Assembly: GCF_007665395.1 (NCBI RefSeq)
Contig: NZ_VDND01000002.1
Coordinates: 620,001 to 684,000, forward strand
Length of the DNA stretch: 64,000 nucleotides
Origin: Pseudomonas oryzihabitans
GTDB taxonomy: Bacteria > Pseudomonadota > Gammaproteobacteria > Pseudomonadales > Pseudomonadaceae
Direction of reading: 5' to 3'
Positions 33,661 through 42,905 of the stretch are shown piece after piece. Numbering within the stretch: the stretch's first letter is position 1; every line of letters starts with the position of its first letter. The notes below the pieces were generated by a model. The model had not been told where the DNA came from and ran no database searches. It saw nothing but the letters and a program-made list of their open reading frames with translations. The translations under genes were made by a program, and so were the position numbers.

Positions 33661-34215
33661 ATGGACAGGGCGCGCCTGATGGACTGGGGCTTCTTCCTCA
33701 TCACCCTGTGCAACATCCTGCTGATCGCCCTGGTCATCTTTCTGCTCTGGCAGCGCTACTTCGCGGGCAATGCCACGGCGACGGGGGAGGGCGATACCGA
33801 GGACAAGGGACCGGAGGTGCCGGACTCGGGCAAGGCCCTGCTCGCCGATGCCCAGCAGCAGCTGTTGCCCATCGGCCAGGCCCTGAGTAGCAGCCTCGAT
33901 CTGGTCGAGGGCCTGGACGGGGTGGACGGTGAGAGTTACCCGGACTGGAAGAAGACCAACCAGCCCTACATCGACGAATTGCTGTCCCATCGCGAAGCCC
34001 TGGAACTCAAGGTCGACAACATGGCGGCCAAGCTGGCCCGGGCGCACAAGGTGGTTGCCGGGCTGCACGTCCAGAATCGCGAACTGCGCGCGGCCGAGGC
34101 GCTCGCGCAGCGCCTGCAGGCGGACCTGACGCGAACCCAGACTACCCTGAGCCAGGTCCGCCAGGAGCGTGACGCCCTGATGGTGGAAGTCCAGCACGTG
34201 CGCAAGCCGGAGTGA
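33661..34215 (+). CDS. Membrane-anchored coiled-coil protein (paralogue A)
   Basis: A 184-aa protein with a single N-terminal membrane helix (WGFFLITLCNILLIALVIFLLW, cytoplasm-facing orientation not certain), an acidic linker (40-60) and a long coiled coil (~95-180). The stretch YPDWKKTNQPYIDELLSH and the following KLARAHK...LHVQNRELR are nearly matched in the protein at 35438-36265, so the two are paralogues flanking the response regulator gene. No family recognised; likely a scaffold or partner for the regulator. ATG preceded by GGAGGAAGC. Confidence 0.75.
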   Translation: MDRARLMDWGFFLITLCNILLIALVIFLLWQRYFAGNATATGEGDTEDKGPEVPDSGKALLADAQQQLLPIGQALSSSLDLVEGLDGVDGESYPDWKKTNQPYIDELLSHREALELKVDNMAAKLARAHKVVAGLHVQNRELRAAEALAQRLQADLTRTQTTLSQVRQERDALMVEVQHVRKPE

Positions 34216-34405
34216 ACGTCGCGCGAGTCGACGAAATTCCTGTGCCGACTTCGGCGTTCGCGCGCGCCACCGCGGACACTCGAGTCTTTCACTGCCAAAC
34301 GTCCATGAGGCTGCAGATCCCCAGGTAGAGCGTCTCGCCGCGTTTAGGTGCCCGTCGGACGCCCAGGGCTCTGGATTAGCCCCATGCTTGCCTTGAATGA
34401 TGACC

Positions 34406-34458
34406 TGACATCGTCAAAAGACAGCCTTTTGGCGGTTAATGGCCCTATGACATCGTCA
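34406..34458. promoter_or_regulatory. Paired palindromic repeats upstream of response regulator
   Basis: TGACATCGTCA occurs at 34406-34416 and 34448-34458, 42 bp apart (four helical turns), in the 314-bp gap before the response regulator. Each copy is itself palindromic (TGAC-3-GTCA). Spacing and symmetry suggest a pair of operators bound cooperatively. The rest of the 34216-34529 gap holds nothing recognised. Confidence 0.45.
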
Positions 34459-34529
34459 TTTCCGAGGCAAGAGCGGTGCGCTGGCGTATGCTCGCCGCGG
34501 GAATAACGTTGCGACATCAAGGAAGGGCC

Positions 34530-35432
34530 ATGAAATTCCTCGTGGTAGACGACAGCCGGGCAGTCCAGACCATCATCAAGCGGATCCTGGTCAGTACCGG
34601 CTACAAGGACATCGAGTTGCGGGTGGCGTCGACGGGCGAAGAAGCCATGGCGCTGCTGGAGAGCTGGACGCCCAACCTGGTGCTGACCGACTGGCACATG
34701 CCCGGGATGACCGGCCTCGAACTCCTCCAGGCGATCCGCCAGAGTGGCGGTGGCGACATCCACGTGGGGTTCGTCACCACCGAGTCTTCGGCGCGTAACG
34801 TCGAGGAAGCCTATCGCAATGGCGCGGCCTTCGTCGTGACCAAGCCCTTCACCCAGGAAACGCTGCAGCAGGCGGTGCTCACCGTGTTGCAGGACGGTGC
34901 CAGCGCCGAACAGGCCATCGAAACCTCCGGGCGCGAGAGCCTGCCGATGCCGACGCGCTTCCGGCCCGATCCGCAGGTCATCCAGCGGCTGCTCGGGCTG
35001 TCCTCCATCGTCTGCCAGATCGAGCCCATGGCGCCGATCCCGGTGGATCGCCTGGCCTTGCCCTATGTGATCGGCATCTATGGCCCGCCGCAGAGCCGGG
35101 CGCTGGAGGCCGTGTGCCTGCTGGATCTCAATGCGGCCTGCATCCTCGGTGGTTCGCTGGCCGGCTTTTCCCCGGCGGCCATCCACGCCGCCATCGCCAG
35201 CGCGACCCTGAGCCGGGAGATCTACGAGAACGCGGCCGCCTTCCTGGCCGATCTCAGCGGCATGATCGCCACCGGCATGGGCGGGCAACCGCTGGTGCTC
35301 AGCACCAGCCATCTCGTGCAGAAACCCTTCGAAAAGCTCTATAGCCTGTGGCGGCAGAACAATGGGCGGGCGGATTTTAGCCTGTCCTTTCCCGGCCTCG
35401 GCGACGGCTTCATCGCCTTCCTGCTGAGCTAG
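34530..35432 (+). CDS. Response regulator with uncharacterised C-terminal (CheX/CheC-like?) domain
   Basis: A 300-aa protein. Residues 1-125 form a CheY-like receiver with acidic pocket Asp7-Asp8, phospho-acceptor Asp54 (LTDWHMPGMTG) and Lys near 107 (VTKPF). The C-terminal ~150 residues have no helix-turn-helix; repeated hydrophobic helices with NAAAFLADLSGMIATGMGG recall CheX/CheC phosphatase-type domains, but this is tentative. ATG 34530 follows GGAAGGG. Flanked by two paralogous coiled-coil membrane proteins (5 bp before the second), it likely forms one signalling module without an adjacent kinase. Confidence 0.75.
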   Translation: MKFLVVDDSRAVQTIIKRILVSTGYKDIELRVASTGEEAMALLESWTPNLVLTDWHMPGMTGLELLQAIRQSGGGDIHVGFVTTESSARNVEEAYRNGAAFVVTKPFTQETLQQAVLTVLQDGASAEQAIETSGRESLPMPTRFRPDPQVIQRLLGLSSIVCQIEPMAPIPVDRLALPYVIGIYGPPQSRALEAVCLLDLNAACILGGSLAGFSPAAIHAAIASATLSREIYENAAAFLADLSGMIATGMGGQPLVLSTSHLVQKPFEKLYSLWRQNNGRADFSLSFPGLGDGFIAFLLS

Positions 35433-35437
35433 GCGCC

Positions 35438-36265
35438 ATGGTGGATTCCCGATTCGTCGAATGGGGCTTCCTGCTGGTCACCCTGGCCAACGTCCTACTC
35501 ATCGGGCTGGTGCTGATCCTGCTCTGGCGCCGGCTCTTTCCGCGGACCGAAGAGGTAACCGAGGAGGACGTCGCTCCGGGCGCGGCGAGCCCGGCGCAGA
35601 CGGCAGCAGGGCTGATCGAAGACGTCCAGCGGCAGGCGGTGCTGCCGCTGGAGCGGGCCATGAGCGACAGCCTCGCGCTGGTGGGCAGGCTCGACGAGGT
35701 CGATGGCGCGGCCTACCCGGATTGGAAAAAGACCCATCAGCCGCAGATCGACGAGTTGCTGTCCCACGGTGAGGACCTCGAGTTCAAGCTGGACGATCTC
35801 AAATCCAAGCTGGACCGGGCACACAAGCTGGTCACCAACCTGCACGGGCAGAATCGCGAACTGCGCGGCGCCGAAGCCAGGCTGCAGCGCCTGAGCCTCG
35901 ACCACGACCGCCTGCAGGCCAGCCTGGTGGAGACGCGCCGGGAGCGCGACGAGCTCGGCGCGACGGCGGCACGCCTGGGCGAGGAACTGGCACGCCTCCG
36001 CCAGCCGCCGATCGGTCCGGCCGCTACCGCGCCGGCCGGCGCGGACGATCCCCTGCAACAGGAGCTGGAAACCCTGCGCGGGCGTCTCGAGGAAGAGCAG
36101 GCGAAATTGTCGCGCACCCTGGTGGAAAAGGAATTCATCGAGCAGGTGTTCATCGACACCGACGCCGTCACCGACGACTACCAGGCCCTGCAGCGCGAGC
36201 ATGCCGCCCTGCAGGAGCAGTTGCGCGCCCTGCAGACCCGCCTGGCCAGCGATCAGTCCCGGTAG
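35438..36265 (+). CDS. Membrane-anchored coiled-coil protein (paralogue B)
   Basis: A 275-aa protein with an N-terminal membrane helix (WGFLLVTLANVLLIGLVLILLW), acidic linker, and coiled coil over most of 85-270. It shares PDWKKT-QP-IDELLSH, the RAHK stretch and QNRELR with the 184-aa paralogue at 33661, with a longer C-terminal coiled coil. It starts 5 bp after the response regulator, implying one operon. Its 3' end overlaps the convergent hydrolase gene by 13 bp. Function unknown; probably works with the regulator at the membrane. Confidence 0.75.
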   Translation: MVDSRFVEWGFLLVTLANVLLIGLVLILLWRRLFPRTEEVTEEDVAPGAASPAQTAAGLIEDVQRQAVLPLERAMSDSLALVGRLDEVDGAAYPDWKKTHQPQIDELLSHGEDLEFKLDDLKSKLDRAHKLVTNLHGQNRELRGAEARLQRLSLDHDRLQASLVETRRERDELGATAARLGEELARLRQPPIGPAATAPAGADDPLQQELETLRGRLEEEQAKLSRTLVEKEFIEQVFIDTDAVTDDYQALQREHAALQEQLRALQTRLASDQSR

Positions 36266-37443
36266 AGGGCGTCGCGGATGGCGTCGGGGAAGGGGCCCGT
36301 CATGCCGGCGATGGCGGTATTGGTGAGGATCACCACGCTCAGCTCGCGGGCGGGATCGATGAACCAGGCATTGCCGTAGACGCCGCCCCACTGCAGGGTA
36401 CCGAGGCTCTGCGGGGTGTTCGCCAGCCGCGGATCGCGCAGCACTCCCGCTCCCAGGCTGAAGCCCCAGCCGGGTGCATCCTCGCGTTGCAGGTGCGGGA
36501 TCTGGTCCTCCATGAACAGCCGCTGCTGGGCCGGCGACAGCAAGGTGCCCTGGCGCAGCGCTTCGAGGAAGGTCAGGTAATCGCTTGCGCTGCCCTGCAT
36601 GCCGCCGCCACCGGAGGGAAAGGCGGTGGCCGCCAGGGCCCGCGCGGGTGAGTAGAGGATGCCGCCGGTGGGCATGGGCAGCAGGTAGGGCTCGCTCATC
36701 GGCTCGGGGCATGGATAGCCGTCGCGATAGGCGGTGGCCAGGCGCGTCGCGTCGGCCACGTGGAAGCTCAGATCCCGCAACCCCAGCGGCGTGGACACCT
36801 CGCGCTGGACCACCGCTGGCAGCGGCAGGCCGGTGGCGGCGGCGAGGACGCCCCCCATGACATCCAGGCCCAGCGAATAGCGCCAGGCACGGCCCGGCGC
36901 GAAGTCCAGCGGCACCCGGGCCAGGCGGCGCAGATTCTCGTCCAGGGTCTGGGGGACGCTATCGAGGCCATCGGACACGCCGGCGCGATGATAGGGCCCC
37001 TGCGCGTCCTCGCCGAAGCCATAGTGCAGGCCGGCGGTATGGCTAAGCAGCTGGGCCAGGGTGGGGGCGGCCGGGGTGCCGTCCGCCAGCGGGGGAGTGA
37101 AGTAGGGCAGGTAGCGGCTGACCGGCGCCTGCAGGTCCAGCTGGCCCTGGTCCGCCAGGCGCAAGGCGGTGACGGCGACCAGCGGCTTGGTCAGGGAAGC
37201 GAAGCGGAACAGCTGGTCTTCCTGCATGGGCCGGCCCGCTTCCCGGTCGGCGAAGCCCGCGGCCCGGTGATAGACCACCCGACCCTGGCGGGCGACCATC
37301 ACCACGGTGCCGACGATCCGCTGCTGGGCGACGGCGCGGGCCAGGATCGGATCCAGGCGGGCGGCGAGCCGGGCATCCTCGGCCTGGGCGAGGGGCGTGC
37401 TCAGGCCGAGGCCGAGCGCACTGGCGAGCAGTAGGGAAGACAT
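36253..37443 (-). CDS. Serine hydrolase of beta-lactamase class C fold
   Basis: A 396-aa exported protein with a signal peptide (residues 1-22, ending near TPLAQAED). SLTK (serine nucleophile and lysine, ~81-84) and a later Tyr (WRYSLG) match the class C beta-lactamase/penicillin-binding/esterase family. True AmpC features were not recognised, so esterase or D-amino-acid peptidase activity is as likely. Start at ATG 37443; the longer upstream frame overlaps the divergent deformylase gene. It overlaps the end of the coiled-coil gene by 13 bp. Confidence 0.85.
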   Translation of the reverse strand: MSSLLLASALGLGLSTPLAQAEDARLAARLDPILARAVAQQRIVGTVVMVARQGRVVYHRAAGFADREAGRPMQEDQLFRFASLTKPLVAVTALRLADQGQLDLQAPVSRYLPYFTPPLADGTPAAPTLAQLLSHTAGLHYGFGEDAQGPYHRAGVSDGLDSVPQTLDENLRRLARVPLDFAPGRAWRYSLGLDVMGGVLAAATGLPLPAVVQREVSTPLGLRDLSFHVADATRLATAYRDGYPCPEPMSEPYLLPMPTGGILYSPARALAATAFPSGGGGMQGSASDYLTFLEALRQGTLLSPAQQRLFMEDQIPHLQREDAPGWGFSLGAGVLRDPRLANTPQSLGTLQWGGVYGNAWFIDPARELSVVILTNTAIAGMTGPFPDAIRDALYRD

Positions 37444-37501
37444 CTGGTTTAAGCTCCTGGCGAACGCCGGCGGCTTGGCCGGCCAAGGGAGGAATCCTCG
37501 C

Positions 37502-38041
37502 ATGATTCGTGACATTTTGAAGATGGGTGATCCACGGCTGCTCCGGCTGGCGCCGCCCGTGGCCGCCGAGCGCTTCGGCTCCGCCGAGCTGCAGGAACTG
37601 ATCCAGGACATGTTCGACACCATGGCCGCGGCCGGTGGCGTGGGCCTGGCCGCGCCGCAGATCGGCGAGGATCTGCAGCTCATGGTGTTCGGCTTCGAGC
37701 GCAATGCCCGCTATCCGGACGCACCCCCGGTGCCGCTGCAGGTGCTGATCAACCCGCGCATCGAGGTGCTGGATGCCACCTAGGAGCTGGGCTGGGAGGG
37801 TTGCCTGTCCATCCCGGGACTGCGCGGCGAGGTACCGCGTCCGCGGCGGATCCGCTACCAGGGCGTGGATGGCGACGGCCAACCGGTGCAGCAGGAAGCC
37901 GAAGGCTTCCACGCCCGGGTGGTGCTGCACGAATACGATCATCTGATCGGCCGGCTCTATCCGTCGCGGATCCAGGACTTCGCGCGGTTCGGCTTCACCG
38001 AGGTGCTCTTTCCCGACCTGGCGCCGGCGGCGCAACGCTAG
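37502..38041 (+). pseudogene. def: Peptide deformylase gene interrupted by in-frame TAG
   Basis: The frame from ATG 37502 to TAG 38039-38041 encodes a complete 179-codon peptide deformylase except for a TAG at 37781-37783 (codon 94). All three family motifs are intact: [10 protein letters not shown] before the stop, EGCLS just after it, and HEYDH further on. The truncated 93-aa product would lack the metal-binding Cys and both His. One substitution (GAG or CAG to TAG) explains it. Pseudomonas genomes usually hold other def copies, so loss is tolerable. A sequencing error is also possible. Confidence 0.88.
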
Positions 38042-38676
38042 GCGTCGGCCGTATCCAGCTGGGCCCGGACCGCTGCCGCCAGCTGGACGAAGGGCAGGGC
38101 ACCGTCCAGGACCTGGGCGTCTTCGATGGGGGCCTGCGCCGACCTGAGCAACAGGGCAGGGACGGCGGTGATGCCGAGGGCCTCGGCGCGATCCTCGGCG
38201 TGCAGCACCACCTCGGTATGGTCGCCGCGGACGAGGCTGGCACGCAGCGCCTCGCCATCGAGCCCGCTGCGCCGCGCCAGCTCCAGCAGCACCTCCTGCT
38301 CGCCGATGTCGCGGCCCTCCTCGAAGAAGGCCTGGAAGACCGCCAGGTGGAAGGTGTCGAAGCGGTCGTGCTCACGGGCGAATTCCGCCGCTTCCAGGGC
38401 CAGGCGACTGCGCGGCTGCACCGGCGGCAGGCGCAGTGTCATGCCGTACTCCGCCGCCAGGGGGTAGACAGCCCGGTCCCAGGTCCGGCGCAGATAGTCA
38501 CCGGCAGGATCGAGCGTGGGCGCGGGGTAGGGGCGCAGCTCGAAGGCATGCCACTCGATGGCGAGACGGTCGCCGAATTCCTCCTGCAGTCGCTCCAGTT
38601 GGGGCAGTTCCAGGTAGCAGAAGGGGCAGACGTAATCGCTCCAGACATCCAGACGAACGCGCGGGGTGGCGGTCAT
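38038..38676 (-). CDS. DsbA/FrnE-family oxidoreductase
   Basis: A 212-aa thioredoxin-fold protein of the DsbA/FrnE (HCCA isomerase-like) family. [13 protein letters not shown] carries the CPFC redox pair (Cys17 and Cys20), an inserted helical domain follows, and [10 protein letters not shown] contains the cis-Pro loop. No signal peptide, so cytoplasmic. Start at ATG 38676. The gene is convergent with the broken def and overlaps its end by 4 bp. FrnE-type proteins are linked to oxidative stress; substrate unknown. Confidence 0.85.
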   Translation of the reverse strand: MTATPRVRLDVWSDYVCPFCYLELPQLERLQEEFGDRLAIEWHAFELRPYPAPTLDPAGDYLRRTWDRAVYPLAAEYGMTLRLPPVQPRSRLALEAAEFAREHDRFDTFHLAVFQAFFEEGRDIGEQEVLLELARRSGLDGEALRASLVRGDHTEVVLHAEDRAEALGITAVPALLLRSAQAPIEDAQVLDGALPFVQLAAAVRAQLDTADA

Positions 38677-38947
38677 GGCAGTGCTCCGGAAGGGCATGGT
38701 GTGCGTCGGACCGCCGCGCGGCGCGGATGTTCGCCAGGCGGGGCCCCGATCGCCGCCACGCTGCCCGCCGGGCGAATGGCTGCTAGCCTGGATTTCATAA
38801 CCTTTTCACATTCGGAAACCGAATAGTCGTTGGCCAGTTGTCAGGATTGCGCGGCGATCCGCGTTCCAGACGCCTGCGGTGAACCTGTCCCGGCAACCGG
38901 GGTTCGTATGCCTGCCTCTTTTCTTTCACGCGCTAAGGACTATCACC

Positions 38948-39886
38948 GTGGGTTATTTCCACCGCATCCTGACATTCCTTCGGCAAACCTTTACCTACGT
39001 CGGCTGGTCGGTCTTCTGGCTGCTGCTGTGGGATATCGCCGTCACCGCCGACTACATGCTGCTGGTCGAGAAACGGGCCGAGCTGCCCAACATTCCGCTG
39101 ACCCTGATCGGCTCGGCGCTGATCGTACTGACCAGCTTTCGCAACACCAGCGCCTATCAGCGCTGGTGGGAGGCGCGCACCCTCTGGGGCGGCATGGTCA
39201 ACAGTTCGCGTAGCTTCGCCCGCCAGGCGCTGACGCTCATCGACGACGGTGACGAGCATTTCAATGCCATCAAGACGGTGCTCATCGAGCGCCACCTCGC
39301 CTATGTCCGCTGCCTGGCCTGCCAGCTCAGCGGCGATCCGCTGCCCAAGGAGGTCCGCACCTACCTGGGCAAGGAGGAGTGGGCGATGCGCAAGGAGACC
39401 AACAACTTCGCCAACGCCATCCTCAGCGGCTCTTCCAGCCTCATCGCCCTGGAGTATCGGGCGGGTCGGCTGGACAGCATCCGCCTGGAGCGGCTCGAAG
39501 CCACCTTCGTCGACATGTCCAACTGGCAGGGCGGCATGGAGCGGATCGCCAATACGCCCTTGCCCTATCCCTATGTGAACTTTCCGCGGCTGTTCATCTT
39601 CCTGTTCTGCGTGCTGATGCCCATCGGCCTGGTGGAAAGCCTGCAGTGGTACACGCCGCTGGCCTCCACGGTGGTGGGCTTCATCTTCCTGGCGATGGAG
39701 AAGGTCGGTACCGACCTGCAGAATCCCTTCCAGCGCAGCCGGCACCAGATCACCATGGGGACCATCTGCAACACCATCGAAGGCAACTTGCGCACCATGC
39801 TGCGCGATGCGCGCGGGGGTTATGCCTCGGTCAGCGACATCGTCCGCGATTCCCGGTCGAATTCGCCGGAGCGGGATGCCGTCTGA
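38948..39886 (+). CDS. Bestrophin-family (UPF0187) membrane protein
   Basis: A 312-aa bestrophin-like ion channel protein. Hydrophobic segments near residues 18-40, 50-65 and 220-265, the RWWEAR motif (SAYQRWWEARTLWG) and the C-terminal DLQNPF pattern fit the family. The start chosen is GTG 38948 with AAGGA upstream; a frame-compatible ATG at 38879 would prepend 23 unlikely residues. Probably a pentameric inner-membrane anion or cation channel. Confidence 0.85.
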   Translation: MGYFHRILTFLRQTFTYVGWSVFWLLLWDIAVTADYMLLVEKRAELPNIPLTLIGSALIVLTSFRNTSAYQRWWEARTLWGGMVNSSRSFARQALTLIDDGDEHFNAIKTVLIERHLAYVRCLACQLSGDPLPKEVRTYLGKEEWAMRKETNNFANAILSGSSSLIALEYRAGRLDSIRLERLEATFVDMSNWQGGMERIANTPLPYPYVNFPRLFIFLFCVLMPIGLVESLQWYTPLASTVVGFIFLAMEKVGTDLQNPFQRSRHQITMGTICNTIEGNLRTMLRDARGGYASVSDIVRDSRSNSPERDAV

Positions 39887-39934
39887 GCCGGCATCGGCGG
39901 CCGTTGGCTGGCGCCAGTGGCCGCCGGGAGCGCG

Positions 39935-41086
39935 CTACTTGAAGTCCCACTGCATCTGTGCGGGGATGCTAATGTCCCGCGAGGAATGCACGCAGACATC
40001 CAGGTAGTCGGTGAAGCGCGGCGGGGCGGCGATGCCTTCTTCCAGCAGCCGCTGGTTGTCGAACAGGTAGTTCAGGTCGGCGAAGCCGCCGTACAGCTTC
40101 AGGGCGCGCAGTACCAGGCGCGGGTTGGCCGGGCCGATGCGCTCGTTGAAGTCCGCGGCCAGTTCCTTGAGGTCGGCGCTGGCCACCTGGCGATAGCGCT
40201 CGCCTACCGGGGCATCGCCCATGGCACCGGCGTAGGCTTCGTCGATCTCACCGAAGGTGCAGGCTCCCGCATGGCCGGCGGAGATGTGATACAGGCTGTG
40301 GCTCAGGGCTGGCTTGAGCGCCAGCTCGACCAGGGCTTCGGCGCAGTAGTCCACCGGGATGACGTCGATCTGCTCGTCGAGACCGCAGGTGAAGCGCTCC
40401 AGGGCGAAGCCCATGCGGAATACCCAGAAGATGCTGCCGGAGGCCTTGCAGCCCGAGCGACGATGGCCCACCACGATGGAGGGGCGCGCCACTACCAGCG
40501 GCAGCAGCGGCAGTTCGTTGCGCAGCTTCAGCTCGATGGCTGCCTTGGAGGCCGTGTAGTCCACCAGCTGCTGTTCCGGCTCCGGGAAATCCCAGGTCTC
40601 GGCCACCGGCGACTGGCGCTGCGGGCCGCAGGCCATGGCGGTGCTGACGTGCAGGAAGCGCTTCAGTCGCCGCGACTGGGCGCAGGCCTGGGCGAGGGCG
40701 AAGGTGCCTTCGACGTTCACCGGCCAGATCTTCGGATTGCGCGAGAAGGACGCCACCGCGGCGCAGTTGATGACCTCGTCCAGCGCCTGCAGCTGGGGCT
40801 TGGCCGCCTCTATCCAGTGGGTATCCAGCAGGTCGCCGCAGAGGATCTGCTCGGGCTGCAGCATGGCGGCCAGGCGTTCGTCGACATCGTGCACCCGCAG
40901 GTTCTGCAGCAGGCGTTCCAGGCCTTCCGCCTGGGAGGCGGCGCGCACGAGGAATCTCAGCCCTTCGACGTGACCCAGCTCCAGCAAGCGCAGGGTGACG
41001 GCGCCGCCGAGAAAGCCGGTGGCACCGGTGACGAGGATGCGGCGCGGGGCGGGATTGAACTGTATGGAGGAGACGGGGAGCGACAT
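39935..41086 (-). CDS. NAD(P)-dependent SDR, thioester-reductase-like
   Basis: A 383-aa extended short-chain dehydrogenase. The Rossmann motif ILVTGATGFLGG is at residues 17-28, and DYTASKAAIE carries the YxxxK catalytic pair. The layout (long ~125-residue C-terminal substrate domain, SFSRNPKIWPVNVEGT) resembles thioester-reductase/male-sterility-type reductases and NAD-dependent epimerases that act on long acyl or sugar substrates. No adjacent biosynthetic cluster, so substrate cannot be named. Confidence 0.8.
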   Translation of the reverse strand: MSLPVSSIQFNPAPRRILVTGATGFLGGAVTLRLLELGHVEGLRFLVRAASQAEGLERLLQNLRVHDVDERLAAMLQPEQILCGDLLDTHWIEAAKPQLQALDEVINCAAVASFSRNPKIWPVNVEGTFALAQACAQSRRLKRFLHVSTAMACGPQRQSPVAETWDFPEPEQQLVDYTASKAAIELKLRNELPLLPLVVARPSIVVGHRRSGCKASGSIFWVFRMGFALERFTCGLDEQIDVIPVDYCAEALVELALKPALSHSLYHISAGHAGACTFGEIDEAYAGAMGDAPVGERYRQVASADLKELAADFNERIGPANPRLVLRALKLYGGFADLNYLFDNQRLLEEGIAAPPRFTDYLDVCVHSSRDISIPAQMQWDFK

Positions 41087-41224
41087 GGCGGTGGCCCTGA
41101 GTGGGGGAAACGTGGGTGCACCTTAAGCAAAGAGGATGAAGGATCCCTTAAGGCAGGGAACCCGTTGCGGTCGGCGCCTTTCTAGATAATCACCCTTAGC
41201 GAAAGACACTGCCAGGAGACCGCC

Positions 41225-41464
41225 ATGGAACTTCCCGTTCACGACCTGACGACACTATTCGAACAACTGGGCCTGGACTCGGATCCAGCCAGCATCGATG
41301 CCTTCATCGACAGTCACTCGCCGCTGCCGGATGACGTGAAGGTGTCGGAGGCCGACTTCTGGTCGCCGTCGCAGAAAGCCTTCCTGAAAGGCGAAATCAT
41401 GGAGGACGCCGACTGGGCACCGATCGTCGACGAGCTGAACGTCCGTCTGCATCGGCATGACTAA
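41225..41464 (+). CDS. DUF2789 family protein
   Basis: A 79-aa acidic protein of the DUF2789 family: LTTLFEQLGL...IDAFIDSHSPLPDDVKVSEADFWSPSQKAFLKGEI matches the family core. ATG 41225 follows CCAGGAGA. It is 60 bp upstream of another small acidic gene. Function unknown. Confidence 0.82.
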   Translation: MELPVHDLTTLFEQLGLDSDPASIDAFIDSHSPLPDDVKVSEADFWSPSQKAFLKGEIMEDADWAPIVDELNVRLHRHD

Positions 41465-41524
41465 CCTTTAGGCCGGTCTCGATCCGGCCACCCAGTCAGC
41501 CTCCGCCCTACCAGGAGAATCGCC

Positions 41525-41656
41525 ATGAACGCCGTCCATGCCCAGCAAGCGCCGCAGGATCCGCCAGTCGCCGACGACGAAGACGAGGTCAGCGAAGAAC
41601 AGCTCGACGAGTCCGTCGAGGAAACCTTCCCGGCCAGCGATCCCATCTCGCCCTGA
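41525..41656 (+). CDS. Short acidic protein ending in ETFPASDPISP
   Basis: A 43-aa frame (ATG 41525 to TGA 41656) preceded by CCAGGAGAA. It is extremely acidic (DDEDEVSEEQLDESVEE) and ends with EETFPASDP, a motif I know from many small proteobacterial proteins, which supports genuine coding. It is missed by gene finders with a 60-residue cut-off. Function unknown. Confidence 0.7.
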   Translation: MNAVHAQQAPQDPPVADDEDEVSEEQLDESVEETFPASDPISP

Positions 41657-41843
41657 AGCTTTATTGGCGCCGTTTCGACGGCGCCGTTGCTACCCCTGAT
41701 CCCGCTTTCTTGCACATTCGTCGTCCGAAATCCCTCCCTCGATCAGCCTTCCGCCGGTCGCCTGCTAAGGTGATGGCGTCGCACACGCATCGCGACCTGG
41801 AGCGCGCAGGCGTTCCGACGGACAGTTCATCGCAGGGAATTCC

Positions 41844-42833
41844 ATGATCAAGACCTTCTTCGCCACCCTGGCTGGCGCATTGCTGGTGCTGGCAGCGCCG
41901 CTCGCCCAGGCCGACCCCATCGTCATCAAGTTCGCCCATGTGGTGACGGACGACACCCCCAAGGGCCGGGGTGCGCTGCAATTCCAGCGGCTGGTAGAGG
42001 AGCGCCTGGCGGGCAAGGTCAAGGTCGAGGTCTATCCCAGCTCCAGCCTGGTGGGCGATGCCAACGAACTGGAGGCGCTGCGCAACAACCAGGTCCAGCT
42101 GCTGGCGCCCTCGGTGTCCAAGCTCAATGCCCTGTCCAAGCCGCTGCGGGTCTATGACTTGCCCTTCGTGTTCGACAGCATCGAGGCGGTGAAGCGCTTC
42201 CAGCGCCGCGACAAGAGCCGTGAACTCCTGGGCAGCCTGGTCAGCCATGGCATCACCGGGCTCGGCTACTGGAACAACGGCGGACGCCAGCTCTCCGCGA
42301 CGCGGGACGTGCACGGCCCGGCCGATCTCAAGGGCCTGGCCGTTCGCGTGGAGGCCTCCGACGTCCTCGCCGCCTACTATCAGCAGCTCGGCGCCCAGGC
42401 GGTGAAGTTGCCCTTCGCCGAGGTCTACGACGCCTTGCGGACCGGCAAGGTGCAGGGGGCGGAGAACCCCTGGTCCAACCTGCTGGCGCAGAAGATCAAT
42501 ACCGTGCAGCCCTATATCGTCGAGGACAACCACAGTTTCCTGACCTACATGCTGATCACCAATACCGCCTTCTGGAACGGGCTGCCCTTCCAGATCCGTG
42601 GCGAGCTGGAGGCCATTCTCGACGAGGTGACCCAGTCGGTGAACCGCGACGCCGAGGCCATCAACGCCAAGGCCCGCGAGCGGGTGGTGGCGGCCAATAC
42701 CAGCAAGATCCTGGTGCCGACGGCGGCCGAGCGGGAGGCCTGGCGCGCCGCGGTGGCCCCCCTGATCAAGAGATACGAGGGCGAGGTGGGCAGCGATGTC
42801 CTGCGCGCCGCCGAGGCGGCCAACCGCCGCTGA
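41844..42833 (+). CDS. dctP: TRAP transporter substrate-binding protein (DctP family)
   Basis: A 329-aa periplasmic solute-binding protein with a signal peptide ending near LAQADP (~24). KFAHVVTDDTPKG begins the mature domain, VEVYPSSSLVGD and LPFVFDS are typical, and VRVEASDV/ENPWSN surround the carboxylate-binding Arg (VRV) of C4-dicarboxylate TRAP systems. No dctQ or dctM membrane genes are adjacent, so it must use components encoded elsewhere or act alone. Confidence 0.88.
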   Translation: MIKTFFATLAGALLVLAAPLAQADPIVIKFAHVVTDDTPKGRGALQFQRLVEERLAGKVKVEVYPSSSLVGDANELEALRNNQVQLLAPSVSKLNALSKPLRVYDLPFVFDSIEAVKRFQRRDKSRELLGSLVSHGITGLGYWNNGGRQLSATRDVHGPADLKGLAVRVEASDVLAAYYQQLGAQAVKLPFAEVYDALRTGKVQGAENPWSNLLAQKINTVQPYIVEDNHSFLTYMLITNTAFWNGLPFQIRGELEAILDEVTQSVNRDAEAINAKARERVVAANTSKILVPTAAEREAWRAAVAPLIKRYEGEVGSDVLRAAEAANRR

Positions 42834-42905
42834 GATTGCACGGGCGTCCACCCGGGATTTGCGGCAAACTGGCGCGGCGTCATCCCGACAACAAGAGGAA
42901 TAGCC

